Assembly (NCBI RefSeq): GCF_014645195.1
Contig: NZ_BMLK01000015.1
Span: forward strand, 1 to 64,000
Length of the DNA: 64,000 bases
Origin: Novosphingobium indicum
GTDB taxonomy: Bacteria > Pseudomonadota > Alphaproteobacteria > Sphingomonadales > Sphingomonadaceae
Direction of reading: 5' to 3'
The translations under genes and the position numbers were made by a program. Every line of letters starts with the position of its first letter. Position 1 is the stretch's first letter. The notes under the pieces are model-generated. The model had not been told where the DNA came from. It saw nothing but the letters and a program-made list of their open reading frames with translations, and made no database searches. Below, piece by piece: positions 30,212-39,004 of the stretch.

Positions 30212-30589
30212 ATGACCGAAGTCTCCACTGCCGAACGAGAACTTGGCACAGCCTTCCTGCCGCGCTTCGATGCGAAGGGCTTGCTCATTGCGATCGCCGT
30301 CGATGCCGAGAGCAAGGACATCCTCATGGTCGCGTATATGGATGCGGAGGCTCTGGAGAAGACGCGCGAAACCGGTCTGGCGCATTTCCATTCGCGCTCA
30401 CGTGGCAAGCTATGGCTCAAGGGCGAAACTTCCGGGCACTTCCTGCGCGTTCAGGAGATTCGCGTCGATTGCGATCAGGATGCGTTGCAGCTCATCGTGA
30501 AGCCCGAGGGACCGGCCTGCCACACGGGGGCGAAGAGCTGCTTCTACCGGCAGCTTGATGGGGACACTCTTCGGAAAATTATCCCTTAA
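30212..30589 (+). CDS. hisI: Phosphoribosyl-AMP cyclohydrolase
   Basis: 125 residues, the single-domain HisI form. It opens the purine ring of phosphoribosyl-AMP in the third step of histidine synthesis. Diagnostic parts are [32 protein letters not shown], the metal-binding VDCDQDAL and [13 protein letters not shown] with the zinc cysteines. No other histidine gene is near, so it is a stand-alone his locus. Confidence 0.96.
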   Translation: MTEVSTAERELGTAFLPRFDAKGLLIAIAVDAESKDILMVAYMDAEALEKTRETGLAHFHSRSRGKLWLKGETSGHFLRVQEIRVDCDQDALQLIVKPEGPACHTGAKSCFYRQLDGDTLRKIIP

Positions 30590-30774
30590 GCCATCTTAAC
30601 CTTTGTTAATAAAACGAAATTAATCCCGCGAGTGGACTTCTGTGTACGACGAAGCGCTTATCGAGGCATTTCGTTTCCAGGGGTTTTCATGACGTTCGAT
30701 TGATGCGGTTCCTGTCCGGTCTGTGTCCAAATTCTGGGAAAGACCCGCCGCCCTTGGCTGAGTGAAGATAATAG
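30590..30774. other. Non-coding DNA after hisI
   Basis: The first 40 bases are A+T rich (TTAACCTTTGTTAATAAAAC), a likely promoter zone for what follows. No plus-strand gene is visible. A minus-strand frame overlapping 30687-30968 is the complement of the structured segment and has no protein-like pattern. Confidence 0.4.
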
Positions 30775-30996
30775 CCGCGATCATCCCCGAGTAATCGAGG
30801 CGGGGCCATGAATCGCGGAATAGCTACTCCGCGTTGGTCGCAACGCCATACAAGAAGTCTCTGTTGAGCTGGGCGGAGTAGCGGTTCCGGCTGCCTGAAG
30901 TGGTGGCTGTCTTTCAATGCCCGAAAGCTAGCGAAGCATCCGCTGCGGGTGCCGGGACGGAGAGCCATGTCCGGAAGGGCGACGATGAAGCTCGTC
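30775..30996 (+). ncRNA. Candidate structured RNA or 5' leader with five stems
   Basis: Five successive inverted repeats fit a folded RNA ending just before the ribosome site of the next gene. They are: CCGCGAT/ATCGCGG (30775/30812), enclosing CCCCG/CGGGG; GCTACTCCGC/GCGGAGTAGC (30823/30873), a perfect 10-bp outer stem that encloses or competes with GCGTTG/CAACGC around GTCG; GCATCCG/CGGGTGC (30936/30946); CCGGGAC/GTCCGG (30952/30969, one bulge); and GACGA/TCGTC (30981/30992). I recognise no riboswitch family. It is either a leader that controls the downstream gene or a separate small RNA. Confidence 0.55.
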
Positions 30997-31015
30997 CATT
31001 TAGGAGACGTCTATT

Positions 31016-31297
31016 ATGAAGCGTATCGCACTTTGCGTCGGCACGGCGGCGGCAATGGCTCTTGTTCCGGCAAGCGCATTCGCCGGGACCAAGGCAAGCC
31101 AGTCCATGCCGCACTTTTCGCCGTCCGCGTTCAAGAAGGCCGCGTTCGGCAGCTTCGATGAACCGCCGGGCCGCACGGAGCACGGCCAGGGAAAAGGCCA
31201 TGGCACGGGCAAGTCCGACAACGGCAATCACAAGGGCTGGGGTAAAGGAAACCATTATGGCTGGGGCAATCGGGGCAATGGCTCCGGCGGCTGCTAA
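31016..31297 (+). CDS. Small secreted Gly/His/Asn-rich protein
   Basis: 93 residues with a clear ribosome site (AGGAG at 31002). A signal peptide (1-23, ending PASAFA) is followed by a short neutral part (FSPSAFKKAAFGSFDEPPG) and a tail rich in Gly, His, Lys, Asn and Trp (GQGKGHGTGKSDNG, KGWGKGNHYGWGNRG), ending in Cys. Such tails are seen in envelope or metal-binding small proteins, but I cannot name a family. A long structured leader precedes it and a terminator follows, so it is a single-gene unit. Confidence 0.75.
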   Translation: MKRIALCVGTAAAMALVPASAFAGTKASQSMPHFSPSAFKKAAFGSFDEPPGRTEHGQGKGHGTGKSDNGNHKGWGKGNHYGWGNRGNGSGGC

Positions 31298-31319
31298 ACC
31301 GTTCACGATCTGAAAAGGA

Positions 31320-31357
31320 AATGGCCGCACCTTCAACAAGAGGCGCGGCCATTTTTC
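31320..31357 (+). terminator. Rho-independent terminator
   Basis: AATGGCCGC pairs with GCGGCCATT and is followed by TTT, shortly after the small secreted-protein gene and before the convergent hydrolase gene. Confidence 0.8.
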
Positions 31358-31366
31358 GGTGCAACG

Positions 31367-32071
31367 TCAGGCCAGGACTTCGGCGAAGAGGCTTACCATC
31401 GCAGCCCATGATTGCCGGTCCGCGCTGGCGTTGTACTTGACCGCATCGAAGCCGCGGGCGTCGCTGCCTGGATCGGTAAAGCCATGCCGCACCTGGCTGT
31501 AGGTGTGAAAGTGCCAGTCGGCGCCCGCAGCATCCATTTCTTCCCAGAAAGCCAGAACCTGTTCGCGCGGCACGAGTGGATCGGCATCGCCATGGCAGAT
31601 CAGAAGGCGCGCCTTCATCGCATCCGGCTGCGCGGGCCTGTCGGTCGACAGGATGCCGTGAAAGCTGACCGCAGCGAGAAGATCGTGCCCGTCGCGGGCA
31701 GCCTCCAGCGCGGCCTGGCCGCCCATGCAGTATCCGGTCGCCAGCATCGGCAGGCCGGCGGCTTCAGGCAGGCCGCGAAGAGCGCCTAGGGCGGCGGCAA
31801 TCCTTCCCCGATAAAGCGAGACGTTGCTGCGAAGTTGGTCGGCAAGCGTGCGGACCATTTCCGGATCACTGGTCGCCTTGCCATAGAAATCGGCCACCAT
31901 GGCCAGATAGCCCAGCCCGGCAAGCATGACGGCGCGCCGTTCCACTGCGGCGTTGATGTTCGCGATGGTCGGGAACACCACCACCGCCGCACGGGGAGAG
32001 CCGGCAGGACGGGCAAGCCATCCCGCCAGATCCTGCCCCGCGTGGCTGTAGCGGACCGGTTCGAGCGCCAT
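31367..32071 (-). CDS. Dienelactone hydrolase family alpha/beta hydrolase
   Basis: 234 residues. The catalytic triad of the family is visible: nucleophile Cys in ATGYCMGGQAAL, Asp in HGDADPLVPREQV, His in QVRHGFTDPG. Classical members open dienelactone in chloroaromatic breakdown, but many housekeeping homologues act on other esters, and nothing nearby suggests an aromatic pathway. It is the last gene of the MFS-cysK-hydrolase unit; its ATG overlaps the cysK stop by one base. Confidence 0.88.
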   Translation of the reverse strand: MALEPVRYSHAGQDLAGWLARPAGSPRAAVVVFPTIANINAAVERRAVMLAGLGYLAMVADFYGKATSDPEMVRTLADQLRSNVSLYRGRIAAALGALRGLPEAAGLPMLATGYCMGGQAALEAARDGHDLLAAVSFHGILSTDRPAQPDAMKARLLICHGDADPLVPREQVLAFWEEMDAAGADWHFHTYSQVRHGFTDPGSDARGFDAVKYNASADRQSWAAMVSLFAEVLA

Positions 32072-32988
32072 TATTCAGGCAGGAAGTCGGGCACCGAGAG
32101 GTAGCGTTCGCCGGTGTCGTAGTTGAAACCGAGCACGCGGCTGCCCGCCTGCAGGTCCTTCAGCTTCTGGGCGATCGCAGCGAGCGTGGCCCCCGAGCTG
32201 ATACCCACCAGCATACCTTCCTTGGTCGCGCACTGGCGCGCCATTTCCTTGGCGTCTGCGGGATCGACCTGAATGGCGCCGTCGATGGACTGGGTGTGCA
32301 GGTTCGACGGGATGAACCCGGCGCCAATGCCCTGGATCGGGTGCGGGCCGGGCTGGCCGCCCGAGATCACCGGCGAAAGCGTCGGCTCGACGGCATAGGC
32401 TTTCATGCCCGGCCAGGTCTTCTTGAGCGTTTCCGCGCAGCCGGTGAGATGGCCGCCGGTGCCGACACCCGTGATGAGCACATCGATGGGGCTGTCCGCG
32501 AAGTCGGCGATGATTTCCTGCGACGTCGTCTTCACGTGGATGTCGACGTTTGCGGGATTGTCGAACTGCTGCGGCATCCATGAACCCGGAGTGGCCTCGA
32601 CCAGTTCCTTGGCCCGGTCGATCGCGCCCTTCATGCCCTTTTCGCGCGGCGTCAGATCGAACTCCGCTCCATAGGCCAGCATCAGGCGGCGGCGTTCGAT
32701 GGACATCGACTCGGGCATGACGAGGATCAGCTTGTAGCCCTTCACCGCTGCGGCCATAGCGAGGCCGATACCGGTATTGCCCGAAGTCGGCTCGATGATC
32801 GTGCCGCCCGGTTTCAGGCTGCCGTCGGCTTCCGCCGCCTCGATCATGGCCAGCCCGATGCGGTCCTTGATCGAGCCACCCGGATTGGCGCGCTCCGCCT
32901 TTACCCAGACATCGTGATCGGGAAACAGGCGCGAGAGGCGGATGTGCGGGGTATTGCCGATAGTGGCAAGAATACTGTCGGCCTTCAT
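32071..32988 (-). CDS. cysK: Cysteine synthase A (O-acetylserine sulfhydrylase)
   Basis: 305 residues of the fold type II PLP family. Lys41 in [12 protein letters not shown] binds PLP; the substrate loop [11 protein letters not shown] and the phosphate cup [10 protein letters not shown] are intact; the C-terminal part ends normally ([11 protein letters not shown]). It makes cysteine from O-acetylserine and sulfide. It overlaps the MFS gene upstream by 4 bp and the hydrolase downstream by 1 bp, so the three are co-translated. One possibility is that the transporter exports cysteine or a related compound, but its type does not prove that. Confidence 0.95.
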   Translation of the reverse strand: MKADSILATIGNTPHIRLSRLFPDHDVWVKAERANPGGSIKDRIGLAMIEAAEADGSLKPGGTIIEPTSGNTGIGLAMAAAVKGYKLILVMPESMSIERRRLMLAYGAEFDLTPREKGMKGAIDRAKELVEATPGSWMPQQFDNPANVDIHVKTTSQEIIADFADSPIDVLITGVGTGGHLTGCAETLKKTWPGMKAYAVEPTLSPVISGGQPGPHPIQGIGAGFIPSNLHTQSIDGAIQVDPADAKEMARQCATKEGMLVGISSGATLAAIAQKLKDLQAGSRVLGFNYDTGERYLSVPDFLPE

Positions 32989-34247
32989 GGCTTTTGCTCC
33001 CAGGATGCTTCGAATTTACGAGCGCGCCGGATTTCCGGAAATAACCACGCCCACATCACAGTAATGACTATGGCACCGGCGCCGCCGAAAACAACCGCCC
33101 CGGTCGGGCCGAGCAACGCCGCAGCGACGCCGGACTGCATTTCACCGAGTTCGTTGGAGGCGGAGATCGCAAGTCCAGAGATCGCAGAGACCCGGCCCCG
33201 CACATCGTCCGGGGTCCGCAGCTGGACGAGCGAGCTGCGGATGAAGACCGAGATCATGTCCGCCGCGCCCAGCAGCGCCAGAAATCCCAGCGATAGCAGG
33301 AATTCGCGCGACACCCCGAAAGCCACCGTCATGGCTCCATAGACGCCGACCGCGACCAGCATCTTCACGCCGACATTGCTGGCAAGCGGGCGGAAAGAGA
33401 GCCATAGGGCGACGACGGCTGCCCCTGCAGCAGCGGCCGCGCGCATCTGCCCCAGCCCCTCAGGCCCGACATGCAGGATGTCGCGCGCGAAGACCGGCAT
33501 GAGGGCGGTCGCGCCCCCCAGCAGAACCGCGAAGAGGTCGAGCGTGATGCAGCCGAGCAGAAAGCGTTCCCGCCAAACGAAGTGGAATCCGTCGATGATC
33601 TGGCGCACCGGGTGCGCCTTGCGCGCATCCCGGTGCATTTCGGGCAGGTTGTTGATGGCCAGAATGGATATGGCGGCGACCACCTGCATGACCGCTGTCG
33701 TCCAGTAGGGAAGCGCGCGGTCGGCGGCGAAGAGGAAGCCGTAGGCGGCAGGGCCGATGATCATGCCAGCCTGCATTGCAATGGAATTGAAGGCGATGGC
33801 GCGGGGGATGAGACTTGTCGGTACGACATTGGGCGCGATTGCCCCCATGGCGGGCCCGATGAAAACGCGCACAACGCCGTGAAGGACGGCGAAACCGAAC
33901 AGGACCGGAAGGCTGCGCACTTCCAGCTCGGTCGTAACGCCCAGACCCAGGGCCACGCAGACATCGAGCAAGGCCGCGAAGGCGGCTACCTTGCGCCTGT
34001 CGAACCGGTCAGCGATCACGCCCGCGACAGGGGTCAGCAGGAATACGGGTAGAAACTGTGCGAAGCCCAGCAGGCCGAGCTGGAACGAGGCCTGCGCCAT
34101 CGACATGCCGTATACACTGCGGGCGACGTCGTAGAGCTGATAGCCGATGATCACGACCATGCCCGTCGATGCGAGCATGGCGCTGAAACGGGCAAGCCAG
34201 AACTTGCGGTAGTTGGCAATCTGAAGGGGGGAGGTGGGGGTGCTCAC
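32985..34247 (-). CDS. Major facilitator superfamily exporter
   Basis: 420 residues, about twelve hydrophobic segments. The loop between helices 2 and 3 reads [15 protein letters not shown], the MFS signature motif, and the overall layout resembles the EntS/DUF894 exporter group (for example [18 protein letters not shown]). The substrate is unknown. It is the first gene in a minus-strand unit with cysK and a hydrolase, so export of a thiol or amino-acid derivative is a guess from context only. Confidence 0.85.
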   Translation of the reverse strand: MSTPTSPLQIANYRKFWLARFSAMLASTGMVVIIGYQLYDVARSVYGMSMAQASFQLGLLGFAQFLPVFLLTPVAGVIADRFDRRKVAAFAALLDVCVALGLGVTTELEVRSLPVLFGFAVLHGVVRVFIGPAMGAIAPNVVPTSLIPRAIAFNSIAMQAGMIIGPAAYGFLFAADRALPYWTTAVMQVVAAISILAINNLPEMHRDARKAHPVRQIIDGFHFVWRERFLLGCITLDLFAVLLGGATALMPVFARDILHVGPEGLGQMRAAAAAGAAVVALWLSFRPLASNVGVKMLVAVGVYGAMTVAFGVSREFLLSLGFLALLGAADMISVFIRSSLVQLRTPDDVRGRVSAISGLAISASNELGEMQSGVAAALLGPTGAVVFGGAGAIVITVMWAWLFPEIRRARKFEASWEQKP

Positions 34248-34302
34248 GCGCGGTGCATGGCACCACCTCCCGCCCTTGCCAAGATTAAGCCGTGTTTTCT
34301 GC

Positions 34303-36474
34303 TCAGTAGGTGAACTTCGCGGTTATCCGCAGGTCACGTCCGGCGATGGGCACGAAGTCCCGCGTGAACGATGCGGAGCGCCGACCGACCACGTCGAACA
34401 GGTTGTTTGCAGAAAGCAGTAGCGTGACCGGGCCTTGCTCGCCCATGGGATGCCAGTCCGCACTCAGGTTGACGACGGTGAAGCTGCCGGTCGGATACTC
34501 ATAGGCGCCCACGCGATCCTGCTTGGCATTCCATTCCACTTCGCCGCGCAGGTGCAGGTCGCCCAGCGTAACGTCACTGCCGCCGCGAAGACGCAGGGCC
34601 GGAATGCGGGGAACCGGTCCCAGGTTCTTTATCTGGGCGTGTGTGTAGTCGGCCGAGGCGTCGAAGCGCAGATCACCGTCCCCCCAGTCCATGGCCTTCA
34701 CGCTGCCCGATGCCTCGAAACCCTTGAAGGTCGCATCGACCGGCGTGTAGCGGTAGACCGGTTGGCCGTCCTGTTCGGCGCCGGTTGCAAGCGGCGCGAT
34801 ATAGTTGCTGAACTTGGTCAGATAGCCGGTCACGGACAGGTTGATGATAGGCGTCTGATAACGGACATAGGCCTCGAAACCATTGCTCCGTTCCACACCA
34901 AGCGTTTCGTCACCCACCTCGTAGGCCTGCGTGGCCACGTGGATGCCATCACTGAGCAGTTCCTCAGGCGAGGGCGCGCGTTCGCCATGGACGAAGTTGG
35001 CACCGATGCCGAGCCCGTCGCCGGACTTCCATGAGACACCGGCTGCCCCCGACCAAAGATCGAAGCTGCGTGAGAACGATGCGCCCCGCGACTTGACCCG
35101 CGAAGAATCGTAACGCCCCGAACCGTCAATCGTGAAGCCGCTGCCGATATCGAACGACTGCAGTGTGAACATGCCGATGCGTTCGATATCGTAGTCGGGC
35201 ACGACGGCTTCTGGCCCGGTAACGGTCAGCGTGCGCCACAGGTATTGAACGCCGCTGCGCCCGCGCCAACCGCCGCGGTCCGACTGGACGAGGTCGGTGC
35301 GCATTTCGATGCCCTGGCCATCGAAGATCGTACCCTTTTCATCACCTTCGTATTCGATGTGGCGGTAGTCTGCATAAGCGCCGCGGACCTGCACCCGGTC
35401 GAGGAATCCGCCGAGCTTCAGTTCGCCGCGCAGATCGAAGCGATCCTGCACCAGATCGATGTGGACGGGCGCCTCGTCATGATCGTGCGCACCTTCTTCG
35501 TGGGTTTCGCCTTCCTCGTCGTGGAAGGTCGCGGGACGGTCGGGCACACCATAAACGGTGTCGTAATGCTGATAGGAAATGCCCAGGCTGCCGCCGGCAT
35601 CGATGAAAGCCAGACCGGCGCCGATAGTAGTGGTGCGTGCCGCCGAATTGGGAATCTTGCCGGTGCGATTTGCCTCGGACGTGAGTTCGGCGGCTTCGTC
35701 CGTCTCGCCATCGGCGGCCATTTCTTCCGCCGAGTGCAGCATTTCGGCCCTCAGTTCGGGCGAATAGACGTGGCCGCCGGTGCGCAGGTTATCGCTCTTG
35801 CGCCAGGATGCATCGACATGCGCAACGAAGCGGTCACCCAGAGGGACTTCCGCAGCGCCGCTGGCCGAGCGTTCGCTGGCAGCGGAGCCATAACCGGCAA
35901 TCCCGGTCGCCTCGATGCGGTCGGGGACTTCACGCGGAATGCGCTTGTCGATGGCGTTGACTGCGCCGCCGATGGCGTTGCCGCCGAACAGCAGCACGGA
36001 AGGGCCGTGGAAGACGTCGATGTGATCGACGGTCAGCGCATCGAACACGACTGCATGGTCGACCGAAACGTTGGAAGCATCCAGCGAGCCGATACCGTCG
36101 GTCAGGACGCTGACACGGTCACCGCTGAAGCCGCGCAAAACCGGACGCGAGGCGCCGGGAGAAAAGCTGGTTGAGGAAACGCCGGGCAGCTTGTTGAGGA
36201 CCTCGCCGATCTGCGACCGAACGTTCGAGACGAGCGTATCCCCGGTGATGCTGGTGGTCGCTGCGAGCAGCCCGTAGTCCGTGGGCGGGTGGCCGACGAC
36301 GACGATCTCGTTCCCGGCGGCATGTGCATCCTTGTGCGGGTCGGAAGAACTCTGATCCGTGTTCGCACTCGCAGCGTCCTGGGCGAAGGCCGTACCCGGG
36401 ACGAGGAGGCCCGTGGTGATTGCAAGGACACTGGCGCAAGCCAGCGCGGTGATTCGGGGGGAGGGGCTGTTCAT
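34303..36474 (-). CDS. TonB-dependent outer-membrane receptor, ZnuD-like
   Basis: 723 residues. Signal peptide (1-31), plug domain (about 50-170, GEVLNKLPGVSSTSFSPG, RPVLRGFSGDRVSVLTDG, GPSVLLFGGNAIGGAVN), then a 22-strand barrel ending in aromatic TAKFTY. Residues 317-338 form an acidic His-rich loop (EEGETHEEGAHDHDEAPVH), a feature of zinc receptors of the ZnuD type. A 15-bp palindrome of Zur-box form lies 20 bp upstream of the start. Zinc uptake under zinc shortage is therefore the best guess; other metals are not ruled out. Confidence 0.85.
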   Translation of the reverse strand: MNSPSPRITALACASVLAITTGLLVPGTAFAQDAASANTDQSSSDPHKDAHAAGNEIVVVGHPPTDYGLLAATTSITGDTLVSNVRSQIGEVLNKLPGVSSTSFSPGASRPVLRGFSGDRVSVLTDGIGSLDASNVSVDHAVVFDALTVDHIDVFHGPSVLLFGGNAIGGAVNAIDKRIPREVPDRIEATGIAGYGSAASERSASGAAEVPLGDRFVAHVDASWRKSDNLRTGGHVYSPELRAEMLHSAEEMAADGETDEAAELTSEANRTGKIPNSAARTTTIGAGLAFIDAGGSLGISYQHYDTVYGVPDRPATFHDEEGETHEEGAHDHDEAPVHIDLVQDRFDLRGELKLGGFLDRVQVRGAYADYRHIEYEGDEKGTIFDGQGIEMRTDLVQSDRGGWRGRSGVQYLWRTLTVTGPEAVVPDYDIERIGMFTLQSFDIGSGFTIDGSGRYDSSRVKSRGASFSRSFDLWSGAAGVSWKSGDGLGIGANFVHGERAPSPEELLSDGIHVATQAYEVGDETLGVERSNGFEAYVRYQTPIINLSVTGYLTKFSNYIAPLATGAEQDGQPVYRYTPVDATFKGFEASGSVKAMDWGDGDLRFDASADYTHAQIKNLGPVPRIPALRLRGGSDVTLGDLHLRGEVEWNAKQDRVGAYEYPTGSFTVVNLSADWHPMGEQGPVTLLLSANNLFDVVGRRSASFTRDFVPIAGRDLRITAKFTY

Positions 36475-36494
36475 GCCCGTCCTGCTAATTGTGA

Positions 36495-36509
36495 TGATAT
36501 ATTATATCA
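36495..36509. promoter_or_regulatory. Zur-like palindromic operator
   Basis: TGATATA-T-TATATCA, a perfect 7-bp dyad 20 bp upstream of the ZnuD-like receptor start. It matches the general form of alphaproteobacterial Zur sites (A+T-rich dyad with TGATAT ends, from memory). Zur binding would repress the receptor when zinc is plentiful. Confidence 0.6.
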
Positions 36510-36619
36510 AGACTCAAAAGCGCGCGTTGAACACAAATGCGCTGCAGCGCCGCAAAGGCGCTTTACCCGGCTGTGGCAACCGCTGCGAATTGGTCGGCGG
36601 CTCTGATCGTATGTGGCGG

Positions 36620-36964
36620 TTAGCGGCGAGGACGCAGGCGAGGATTGGGCTGCAGCGTGTCGACCAGTTTCAGGAAGTCATCGACGCGGATGATGCGCTC
36701 GAACTGGAAACCGGCGCGACCTTCGTGCGACCAGATGAGGTGCGCCTCGATGCGTCCGACTACCGGCAGGCGCATGACAACGCGTTCGCCGCGCTCCAGA
36801 CCGAGGTCGCCATCGACCATGAAACCCTGGGCCGAGACGTTGACGATATGCAGCGGCAGGTCGCCCAGCTGGCGATGTTCTGCAATCACGGAATAGTCGA
36901 CCGGATGGCGTGCCGCCCGGCGCTTATCGGTTACAGAAAGCTGCGCACCCGCACTCATTATCAT
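36620..36964 (-). CDS. PilZ-domain protein
   Basis: 114 residues from ATG 36964 (or 36958). A single PilZ domain: the c-di-GMP-binding RxxxR appears as KRRAARHPVDY, and the second motif NVSAQGFMVDG matches D/NxSxxG. Such stand-alone PilZ proteins bind c-di-GMP and act as switches for motility or exopolysaccharide. A second small PilZ gene lies at 55989. The upstream neighbour tyrS, on the same strand, ends about 100 bp before it. Confidence 0.85.
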   Translation of the reverse strand: MIMSAGAQLSVTDKRRAARHPVDYSVIAEHRQLGDLPLHIVNVSAQGFMVDGDLGLERGERVVMRLPVVGRIEAHLIWSHEGRAGFQFERIIRVDDFLKLVDTLQPNPRLRPRR

Positions 36965-37064
36965 TGCCTCAGTTCGTGACCTTGAGGACAGATAATGCGC
37001 CGAATTGGCAAACAATCGGTAAAGCCGGCAGTAATGTGCCGGACGAGCGGTGTATTTTTGCCGG

Positions 37065-38294
37065 TCAGGCGCCTCTGAGGATGCCGTGCTTCTTCTTGCC
37101 CAGGCTGAGTTTGCGCGATTCGCCCGGTGCAATCGATATCAGAAAGCCGGGGTCGCTCATCACTTCGTCGTCGAGCTTGACTGCGCCTTCCGCGATCTTG
37201 CGCTTTGCCTCGCCGTTCGATGCCGTGAAGCCGAGAGCGGTGCAGGCGGCACCCAGACGGACACCCTCTGCATCGACTTCGACCGTGGGAAGATCCTCGC
37301 CGGCGCCCCCGCCTGCAAAGGTCTCCCTGGCTGTGGCCTCGGCTGCCTTTGCTGCTTCCTCGCCGCGGCAGAGCTTCGTTGCCTCGTTGGCGAGCACGAT
37401 CTTGGCATCGTTGATCTCGCCGCCTTCGAGGGCTTCGAGCCGTGCGATTTCATCCAGCGGAAGGTCGGTGAACAGGCGCAGGAAGCGGCCGACATCGCGG
37501 TCGTCGCAATTCCGCCAGAACTGCCAGTAGTCGTAAGAGGGCAGAGAGGCTTCGTTGAGCCAGACCGCGCCGGAAACCGACTTGCCCATCTTGGTGCCGT
37601 CCGCCTTGGTAATCAGCGGCGTGGTCAGGCCGAATACCTCGGTAGAATCCATGCGGCGGGTCAGTTCAACACCGTTGACGATATTGCCCCATTGGTCGGA
37701 GCCACCCATTTGCAGGCGAACATCCTGCGTCTGGCACAAGTGCCGGAAATCGTAGCCCTGCAGGATCATGTAGTTGAATTCGAGGAAGGTCATCGGCTGT
37801 TCGCGCTCAAGGCGCAGTTTTACCGAATCGAAGCTCAGCATGCGATTGACGGTGAAGTGTGTGCCAACCTTCTGGAGCATCTCGATGTAGCCGATCTGGC
37901 CCAGCCAGTCGTGGTTGTTGACCATGACTGCGTCTGTCGGACCGTCGCCGAACGTCAGGAAGCGCTCGAAAGCCGTGCGGATCGAGGCGATATTACCCTC
38001 GATCGCTTCGTCCGTCAGCATCTTGCGGACTTCGTCCTTGCCGGTCGGATCGCCAATGCGCGTCGTTCCGCCGCCCATCAGGACGACAGGCTTGTGCCCG
38101 GCCTGCTGCAGGCGGCGCAGCAGCATGATCGACACGAGATTGCCGACATGCAGCGAAGGCGCGGTGGCATCGAAGCCCACATAGCCCGGTACGATCTGCT
38201 TTGCGGCCAGGGCATCGAGGGCCTCGGCATCGGTTACCTGATGGATGTAGCCACGCTCATCGAGCAGGCGGAGCAAAGAAGATGAGTAGGTCAT
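37065..38294 (-). CDS. tyrS: Tyrosyl-tRNA synthetase
   Basis: 409 residues, class I enzyme. The HIGH motif appears as PSLHVGNL and KMSKS as TKMGKS. The C-terminal S4-like RNA-binding domain (about 340-400, [20 protein letters not shown]) is present. It charges tRNA-Tyr. It is divergent from the DOMON-like gene. Confidence 0.97.
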   Translation of the reverse strand: MTYSSSLLRLLDERGYIHQVTDAEALDALAAKQIVPGYVGFDATAPSLHVGNLVSIMLLRRLQQAGHKPVVLMGGGTTRIGDPTGKDEVRKMLTDEAIEGNIASIRTAFERFLTFGDGPTDAVMVNNHDWLGQIGYIEMLQKVGTHFTVNRMLSFDSVKLRLEREQPMTFLEFNYMILQGYDFRHLCQTQDVRLQMGGSDQWGNIVNGVELTRRMDSTEVFGLTTPLITKADGTKMGKSVSGAVWLNEASLPSYDYWQFWRNCDDRDVGRFLRLFTDLPLDEIARLEALEGGEINDAKIVLANEATKLCRGEEAAKAAEATARETFAGGGAGEDLPTVEVDAEGVRLGAACTALGFTASNGEAKRKIAEGAVKLDDEVMSDPGFLISIAPGESRKLSLGKKKHGILRGA

Positions 38295-38467
38295 GTCCGT
38301 GACTTCGGCTTGTTCGGGAGCGGCGCGCCTAGCACGCGCGGGGCGGGAAACAAAGCGGTCACCTGCACCGCGGTCCGCGCCACGGGGAAACGATCGGTCG
38401 TGCCATGTCCGACGTCGGACGATTCACGATTGCCAGCGTTGCAAACGGCGCTCTAGGGCTCCGGAAT

Positions 38468-39004
38468 ATGGTCCAGCTTATATCTCATCCCGCTCATCCG
38501 CCCTCCGCCGTCCGCAGCATCGAGGCCCGGCTTGTCAGCTTCGATGCGAGCTGGCTTCGCGTGCGCTGGAAGATCATGGGATGTGGAAAACTGGTCGTGC
38601 CGGCATTTGCCGGAAAGGGAAGGGCTGACGAGCTCTGGAAAACGACTTGCTTCGAACTGTTTCTGCAGGCGCCCAACGATGCCGGATACATCGAGATCAA
38701 TCTCTCGCCGTCCGAGCGCTGGAACGTATATGACTTCTCCGGTCGCCGCGAGGGCATGATCGAACGGCCGATGCCGCGCGAGCCGGACTGCACGATACGG
38801 CTCGGGACCGACATGGCCATCTTCGATGCGGCCATTCCCGCGACGGGCCTGCCGCCAGCACCGTTGAAGGCCGGTTTCACTGCCGTGATCGAAGAGCAGG
38901 GCGGCGTGAAAAGTTACTGGGCTGTCATGCACAACGCAGACGCGCCCGATTTCCACGATCCGGCTTGCTTCCTCGAGGAGGTTGCGGCACCCAGCGCTGC
39001 ATGA
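38468..39004 (+). CDS. DOMON-like domain protein
   Basis: 178 residues from ATG 38468; an earlier ATG at 38405 adds a less protein-like stretch. The chain is beta-rich with the pattern of DOMON-like proteins (WKTTCFELFLQAPNDAGYIEINLSPS, WNVYDFSGRREGM), a carbohydrate- or heme-binding fold. It overlaps the next gene by 4 bp (ATGA), so it is translated with the NamZ-type muramidase. A role in sugar or cell-wall fragment handling fits but is inferred. Confidence 0.8.
   Translation: MVQLISHPAHPPSAVRSIEARLVSFDASWLRVRWKIMGCGKLVVPAFAGKGRADELWKTTCFELFLQAPNDAGYIEINLSPSERWNVYDFSGRREGMIERPMPREPDCTIRLGTDMAIFDAAIPATGLPPAPLKAGFTAVIEEQGGVKSYWAVMHNADAPDFHDPACFLEEVAAPSAA

Noticed and set aside
30952-30980. 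Resemblance to the c-di-GMP-I riboswitch (GGGACGGAGAGCC compared with GGGACGCAAAGCC)
   Set aside because: The match is only in a short stretch; the receptor GNRA/tetraloop arrangement and the paired second half are not present, so I call it only an unassigned structured RNA.
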